This document shows positions 52,260 to 58,989 of a stretch of DNA of 58,989 nucleotides, one piece after another. The DNA is from Trichinella spiralis (taxonomy: Eukaryota > Nematoda > Enoplea > Trichinellida > Trichinellidae): the NCBI GenBank assembly GCA_000181795.3, contig CM012954.1:4269939-4328927 (forward strand). Reading direction: 5' to 3'. Both the position numbers and the translations under genes were made by a program. Numbering within the stretch: the first letter of the stretch is position 1; each line of letters opens with the position of its first letter. Under the pieces are notes generated by a model. That model was given only the letters and a program-made list of their open reading frames with translations, had not been told where the DNA came from and did no database searches.

Positions 52260-54331
52260 TGTTTTTTCTGTTTATTCCCATTTTTTGAAAATGGTGCATC
52301 ACAATTTTCGACTGGACACAAAAGAGGCAAGCCTGAACTTGGTGAAGATATATTTTGGTAAGTTGCATTTTTTACTTATATTAAGATGTTGAGATTGTAA
52401 ATTAGCAAAGAAAATTAAATAATATACGGTTTATGTAGGTTTTAGAATTCACTTTCCAGTGTGCCAATCTATTTATTGTCAGTAATTACCTTAAAATGTT
52501 CAACAATTAAAACACAGTTCATTATGAATGTGATAATTTGTAAAATGTATAACGATATGGCTGTCATACATTACATTTTATATTACTGTACATTTCGATG
52601 GGGTATATTTAATTTGAATACTTGTCGTATTTTTGCAATTAATGTCTGCAATTGACTGCTGTTTGCGTGTTTCTTATTTCAACTTATTTGTCAATTAGAA
52701 AACACTTTGAATCTGTTGTTTTTAGTTATGTAATTTTACTTAAATTGCATTGAAAATGAATTACGGCTTTTTTCGTGCATCCACTGCTCTTTGATCATTA
52801 TAATTTATGATTAATTTTCTATAATAATTGATGAAAAACGTTTTAAATATCAGTTTTGCACGGTCGTCATTTAATTTGCTTATTATCGTATAAATAGATT
52901 CAGTTTTTTAATTCCTCACCAATGCACTCTCCGTACCAACCGTATATCATCAACCATTGAATCTGAAGTCAAGAAAGCGTTATGTATTGCAGTTGAACAA
53001 AAATTTGCATGCATTTTCTGGTAAACAGGTCTTACTGTGCCTGCGTTTCATTTCGTTAAGCAAACAAAAATTTTCACGACTGTTAATCTAAAATGACACT
53101 AAAAGCAGCACACATGATGCAACTTCACAATAATAACAATTAAGTTATTCTTCGTTACTAGATAACATTGAATTTCTGAAAAATAAGAATATCAAATGAA
53201 GTTGCTTCATATATTAGAAACCGTCGCTTGTGATGAACAATAGTTGCTAAGCAAACAAACGGTAAGGCAATAGACGCATGAAAATTTGCATACTAACGAG
53301 ATGCGCCTAACAGTGATGAAATAATTTGACCAAACTTTCGCTTTAAAACTCAAATAATAACTATTTAATTTACTTTATTTGGGCTATGCAATGGTGTCTG
53401 GATATACGAAGCAATATTATTGTTAATATTGTTAAGTTCTATCACATATCTTGTTGCTTTTTCGATTGTGCATCAACAGTCGCAAAGGTTTATTTCTGAA
53501 CATAACGGAATCTAGGCGTACTACATGTTTAACACAATTTGAATTATGTTGAGTATGATTTAAATTTGCATCAATTCATGAATTCTAAATTTTATTGTGA
53601 GGTTGATATCTAATATTTGTAGTTGGATGGTGTCCTGCAAAATCAGAATGAAAGACGATTTCAAAGGAAGCCTGATAAGCATCATCATTTATATTCAATA
53701 TGGCCAATCACGTTATGTAGTTTTTCAAAAAATGTATCTCCAAATGATGGGAAGTTTACTATTTTTGTAAGTTACAGTTTTTTTATTGAATGACATTGTA
53801 ATATTGCTGGAAATAGGTACTGAATATGTAATTGCTTAACGATAACTAAGCAATCTGTTCTTGGAAATTAAAAAGTTAACTCTGCTGAAAATGGTATTCA
53901 TTGCGAAGTATAATTATCGTGCTGACTATTATTGCATGCGTAAGCAGCGATCAATACACTAATAGTTGATTGATAGTTGCTTAATTTACGTACGATTAAC
54001 GTTGCTGTTTAGTTTCATATAAGTCACAGATTTTTATGCTTATTTGAATTAAGTCATACATTACAATATAATTTGACATGGATAATGACTTTCATCTGTA
54101 ACGTATTCAGGATTTTGTTGCTGTTCAAAAATTATTATAGGCTTTGTTGCTAGCGCATTACATTATCTTACGTTTACAAAGCATACATGCATTTCTAGGT
54201 CAGCAGAGTATGTTTATGCTAATGTGAAGGAGAACACTGCCGATGGCATTTTGCTACGTGCCCTTTCAGCCATTCAAATCCGGAAGTGATTTTCCTCGTA
54301 TAAATTTCTATTTATTCAGGAGCTGCAGTAT
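52260..54331. other. AT-rich stretch without a recognised gene
   Basis: At 52291 an ATG frame (MVHHNFRLDTKEASLNLVKI...) runs 22 codons to a TTTTG|GTAAGT donor, but I could not find an in-frame continuation. The rest is AT-rich with ATTTGCAT words and no domain homology. Confidence 0.4.
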
Positions 54332-54341
54332 TATATAAATA
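54332..54341 (+). promoter_or_regulatory. TATA box, candidate core promoter
   Basis: TATATAAATA sits in GC-mixed sequence about 100 bases upstream of an ATG-led exon-like segment at 54442. Spacing would put a start site near 54365. Confidence 0.4.
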
Positions 54342-54441
54342 TACGCTGCTGAAGAGCGGTCTAATTAGTTACTGCGTTGCGTTACTTGGTTATTTTGGTG
54401 CTTCACTTCAACAGTTACGTTGTGATTGTTAGACTAAAAAT

Positions 54442-55987
54442 ATGATGAAACCACGAACATCAATTGGCAAATTAACAGCTCTGCGTTTGCTTTATAGCTC
54501 ATCAATGACAGAGCTGCTGACAGGTATGAATTTTTGCATATTTTTTGTTTTTTTATACTTTGTTACCTTCTCCTGCCACACTGAACTAAACATGCCCGCT
54601 TTTTAAACATTTCATAGTTGTTAAAGTTTAATTTTTTGAATCGAAGTTTATCCATTTTTTTCTGTAACGATGTGCAACTAATAATCAGTACTACATTAGA
54701 GACACGCCAATCTGAAACCGTAAGATATAGAAAAAGTGATATATATATATATATATACATCCTTTATTCTCAACAGTCCTTACAAATGCATTTCGAAAAT
54801 ACTGTTGCCATAGCCGTTGAACGACTCGCATATTATTTTCAATGCCCTCCATGATGTTTACTGGTGATGTAACATAGTTGACCTATTGCAATTGCTCTAT
54901 ATGCTATTATTACTATAGCAATTGCCTCCTAAATGCTTGACACTGGCCAATTTGTGCCCAGCATTATTTCAGTAAGACATAGGAAAGCTGCTCTTTGCTA
55001 CAGAGCACTTTTAGTTACCACCCTTGAAACTGTCATAATGGCCTGAAATTGTTCCCTTCATCCTCAAAACTGACTCCTGAAAGATCGTACGATGTCGCTG
55101 TCTTGCCTATAACACTAACTTATACAGATGCACTGGTTTTTTATCATTGAGAGAAAGGGTCTATTTCCATAAATGTTGTCAGTATTGATAAATGAAACCA
55201 CGCCTGATAGTTATGCATGAAAAGTTAGTGAAGGAAAGCGAATCACATTCTGACAACTTTTACCTCCACCACCCTGCTACCTCTCCCTCCTTCCTTCTTT
55301 GCTGTTCCCTTCCTACTCTTTTCCCGTCTTAAAGCTGTTTACATTACTATAAATCTGAAAACGTATTTCATTTTTGAAACTGTTTTCAGTAGAAGCCGTT
55401 TTTTTTATTATGCATATAATTTTGATTTGTAGAAAGTCATTTACAAAATATAAATTATTGTATTTTTAGTAATTTGCAATGCTTCAGATTATTAAAAGTT
55501 TGTTTCAGTTTATTTTAGTAAAAGAAATTTGCATAATATTGCTCTATTACGTAATAGTGCACTATTACGTAATAATGCAGTAATACGTATTAATATGAAG
55601 TGTGTAAATAAAAACGTAATAAATTTCATCGTCTCGTTTAATAACGCTGTTCATGATATTTATTCTAGTGCGCTATTAGTGATGGAAAATTAGGTTGTTC
55701 TTCCGGAGGCAAAGTAAATAGTCATTTGCATAATTTACTTGCTATTATACATTTAATCAGAGCACTTTGATTACATTAGGTTATTCAGTTCACTGCAATG
55801 CTATCAGTCTGGCAGGTGGTCAACTACAATTCCGCTCTTCAACACCATCCGTGAATAACTGGTAAGTTCGATTTGATATTTTGGTGGTGGTATGCTATGC
55901 ATGTTACTTTACTTATATGGTGAATGGAAACTGACGGGTCTCTTTATAGTTTTGTTATTGCTAACTTTCAGGTACATCAGATGGTGA
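54442..55987 (+). CDS. Candidate small spliced gene (56 aa) or non-coding transcript
   Basis: Three exon-like blocks have matching phases: 54442-54523 (ATGATG start, ACAG|GTATGA donor), 55789-55861 (TTATTCAG acceptor, AACTG|GTAAGT donor) and 55972-55987 (CTAACTTTCAG acceptor, TGA stop). The product would be MMKPRTSIGKLTALRLLYSS followed by SMTELLT, VHCNAISLAGGQLQFRSSTP and SVNNWYIRW. No homologue is recognised. Such a short frame could stay open by chance, so a long non-coding RNA or no gene is possible. Confidence 0.25.
55545..55574. repeat. 30-bp perfect palindrome with two TTACGTAA cores
   Basis: The two 15-base halves, TATTACGTAATAGTG and its exact reverse complement, meet between 55559 and 55560. 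A third related word (TAATACGTATTA) lies at about 55582-55593. TTACGTAA is the half-site arrangement bound by PAR/E4BP4-type bZIP factors. Confidence 0.9.
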
Positions 55988-58540
55988 AGACGAAGAAATT
56001 CTTTGTTTTTTATTTTGAGATATAATTTACTTTCAGAATTGACATTATTTTATATTCATATCAATGAATATGAAACAACCAGATTGTGAAAGCTAACTGA
56101 ATGAGGTAAATATGCGTCATAATAATTTTTCACTCCTGTTTGTTTGTAATTATGTTCTTTTCCGTGTAGGATAGCACCACCATCAGCATCGCATCACTTT
56201 AATCTTCATTTTGGCATCATGTAACTGATATCACATATTGGTTGTGTTGGATTTTCATAAATTTTAAATTTGAATATTACATTGTAAATATGGCTTTTTA
56301 AATGTACAACCATATCTAATACAGTGCAATATCTGGAAAGAGTTAAGATGAACGATATCCTGTTTATATACTTGTAAGTAGTGCACCAATATTACTTCTC
56401 AGTTTATTCTTTTCGTACATTTTATTTGTACTGACAATAGCAATTGTAATGATACTTATAAGAAACAGCCATATTGTAAGAAAATAATTGAAGACGAATA
56501 ACAGTGCATCATAATTTCTAAATTCCATTCTTTGATTTTCTTTCTTTGATTTAATCCTTCTTTTTGGTTTAATCATCTCCTTGTCGATGTTTCCCTTGTG
56601 AAAGTCAAGAATTCTAACTGTTCTCCTTCTGAGCTTTTTCATCGTAACAGTACGAATGAATTAAATATTCTTTATTGTATAAATAGATGACGTCCAACTA
56701 TCGGTGAAGTGTGGATTCGCAATGAATTCTGCACTCAAGTAGTTGAGGTTTCCATCCAGGCGTTCAAAAAGCGTATGACAAAAATCAGCAACTATTCAGT
56801 TTGTTTCGATAGCTGACGAAATGAATGCAGTATTCGATATAGGTAAAAGTGGATAATATTTATAATTGTAACAGATGACGACAGCACAAGCTCCAGACCA
56901 TCGAAGCTTTCGTATACATCTGGCCATTTATTAGTTTGAGTTGTCGTCAGACTGTTCCTGAAGTGATATGACAATTTAATTACAGATTTTTTTGATAGGT
57001 ATTATATCTCGTGTAGTTTTGTACTGGCCCTCTACCGTGGGTAGGAGCTCCGGGAAACTAAGGCGCTCACTAACTATTTCAGTTTGGTTTGCTTATCACA
57101 AAGAGTAAGAAGGAATTGGATATTGTTCATGACAGCAATAAAGTACGTTAAAACAATCGAACAGGTATTATTTTGCTAGACATCCTGTCGCTATGGTAAT
57201 TCAAGTTGGCATCAAGGAGTTCGAAATGAAGTATTTGGATTTGTTTCTGATAGCCGTAGCATACGTAATCAAAATTGAACTTGCATAGAGTTGCTGTACA
57301 CACACTGCCACTGTGGTTGATCCGGTTGGCATCAGGGCAATAAGTATGACAAATTAGTAATAATTTTGCTCGTTTTGATCAGTGACAGCGGTCACTCTGC
57401 GATGTTGCTTATGACAGATGAATGTTTAATTGAATATTTTATAGGGTGCTAACATATTTTAGAGCTTGCTAAATAACAATCATCAAACAGCTTATGATTA
57501 ACAAAGTAAGCTTTTCTGCAAATTTTTACGCTTAGTAAATACAATAACGATGCGCTGTTATTCCTCTTCAATTACTTTTTATAATATGACTGTTTTATTA
57601 TTATTTTTTTAGCATGCTTTACTTTTACTGAATTTCAAATTTTAGATGAAATTGCATTCTTTGATAACTATGCGTTATTGAATATCCGGTTACTGCTATT
57701 CAACTCTTACCGTATGTACATTTTTCTTTTGTGTACTGTGTAAGTTAACTATAAATTGTAAATGGTAAAACTTTTTGTCGTTTCAGTTTTTCACGTTTTT
57801 TCTTCTCAGAGGTAGCAGCGTTTTCAAGATTATTGAAGTTTACGTAAGAATTCATTTTTGATCCGGATTCACAGATTCAAGTAAACGCAACATGGCTAAG
57901 TAAATAGCTGTAAGTGTACATGTAGATTCAATGTAATTAAATGTCAGGTAAGTAGTGTTCAGGGTGAGTATAAGTAGTTTAATTTATACAACAATAAGTA
58001 GTTTCTTTCAAATTTGTATACTTATTTAAGAACCAGATGCACTGTTATTCGTCTTCAATTACTTTTTATAATATGGCTGTTTCATATCAACTTTATTGTA
58101 TAATATTTTTAATATACCTATAGTTTTATAAATATTATTTATAATTTATAGATGTATATATTACAAAGATTAGTATTTGCACATCATAGCAATGAATTAC
58201 GTTTTCACTAATCCTCTGAGCTCGCAAGTGCTGCAGTTTGGCTCACTTTGGTAATAAATTGCAATACTGTGCGTGCATATTGTATTTTTTTATTTTCAAT
58301 ATTCAATTTTGGTTTTTAATTTAAACAGATTTTTATAATCAATTTTTAGATTATTTTTATTTACATTTATTTTTAGATCTGCATTTGTATAAATGCTACG
58401 TAGTAGTAATTAGCGTACAGGTAAGTTGAGGTAAGTGGAGTAAAGGTTTGCGTAGGGAAAGTTAATTATGGCTAAATTATGATGCTAAGTGTACACGTCA
58501 GTATCAGCATAAATGATTTCTACTGGACGCTAGGTGGAAC
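55988..58540. other. AT-rich stretch without a recognised gene
   Basis: No ORF with homology and no RNA gene fold were recognised. Isolated GTAAGT words occur near 57948, 58421 and 58432, before the minisatellite begins. Confidence 0.45.
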
Positions 58541-58784
58541 ACAGGTAAGTATGAAGCTGCAGAGGTAGGTAGAGTACAGGTAATATAATGCTTCAGAAGT
58601 AGGTAGAGTACAGGTAAGTATAAAGTTTCGAGGTAAGGTAGAGAACAGGTAAGTATGAAGCTGCAGAGGTAGGTAGAGTACAGGTAAGTATGAAGCTGCA
58701 GAGGTAGGTAGAGTACAGGTAAGTATGAAGCTGCCGAGGGAGGGAGAGTACAAGTAAGTATGGAGCTGCCAAAGAAGGGCGAAG
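58541..58784 (+). repeat. 35-bp minisatellite, about seven copies
   Basis: Copies start at 58541, 58576, 58610, 58645, 58680, 58715 and 58750, with a consensus of ACAGGTAAGTATGAAGCTGC then AGAGGTAGGTAGAGT. The first, fourth and fifth units are identical; the last two are more diverged. Every well-preserved unit contains the full consensus 5' splice site CAG|GTAAGTAT in plus orientation. The minus-strand ORFs here are translations of the repeat. Confidence 0.95.
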
Positions 58785-58989
58785 AAGAAATTTTGAAAAT
58801 TTTTAGAATTTTGCCAGGGCGGTACTTAAAAGCCAAAAAAAAATTTGCATATTACTTCTAAAGCGATTTAAAATTTGCATAAAACTGCCCTGAGGGCAAA
58901 TACTGTGCAATAAGTGCCCTGGCATAGCTTGAGGAATATGCAATTTTATTGCCTGGGCATAGCTGGGAAAGCTGGGCTATATGTAAAAA

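Noticed and set aside
1-58989. tRNA, rRNA or CRISPR arrays
   Set aside because: No tRNA-like T-loop/acceptor pairing, rRNA sequence or regularly spaced direct-repeat/spacer array was found by eye. The 35-bp repeat at the end is a contiguous minisatellite without spacers.

Overview
The window is AT-rich metazoan DNA. It holds intron-bearing genes with GT-AG introns, no bacterial features, and many microsatellites. The gene families (an active angiotensin-converting-enzyme-type M2 peptidase, NOS1AP/CAPON, a KDM6/UTX demethylase, PCCA, and secreted EB/EGF-like and PAN-like proteins) fit an ecdysozoan invertebrate. A nematode outside the Caenorhabditis lineage is my best guess, but the species is not determined.

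Layout. 1-1020 is one arm of a long inverted repeat; the other arm, about 98% identical by eye, is at 51238-52259. Between the arms lie: NOS1AP on the minus strand (2844-17599, 10 coding exons, possible internal promoter near 10.3-11 kb); a secreted EB/EGF-like protein on the plus strand (19940-22070); a secreted PAN-like protein on the minus strand (22735-24728); KDM6/UTX on the minus strand (about 25995-32713, 27 coding exons); PCCA on the plus strand (34568-38917, 17 exons); and a giant five-domain ACE-like protein on the plus strand (40104-50400, 5 exons, 3164 aa). From 52260 to the end there is no convincing protein gene. That stretch has a TATA box followed by a small spliced ORF, a 30-bp perfect palindrome and a 35-bp minisatellite.

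Exon boundaries were read by hand. For the five large genes and the EB gene, every splice phase is consistent and the summed CDS lengths are multiples of three. The exception is the extreme KDM6 C-terminus, which I could not resolve.

The most striking item is the ACE-like gene: five tandem M2 peptidase domains in one polypeptide. Only domain 2 keeps HEMGH, the third zinc ligand and the substrate/chloride-site residues; domains 1, 3, 4 and 5 are degenerate. Three and a half domains sit in one 6.4-kb exon, while domains 4 and 5 are split by introns at the same position and phase. The genes have no obvious shared pathway: NOS1AP is a signalling scaffold, KDM6 a chromatin enzyme, PCCA mitochondrial propionyl-CoA metabolism, and the EB, PAN and ACE proteins are extracellular.
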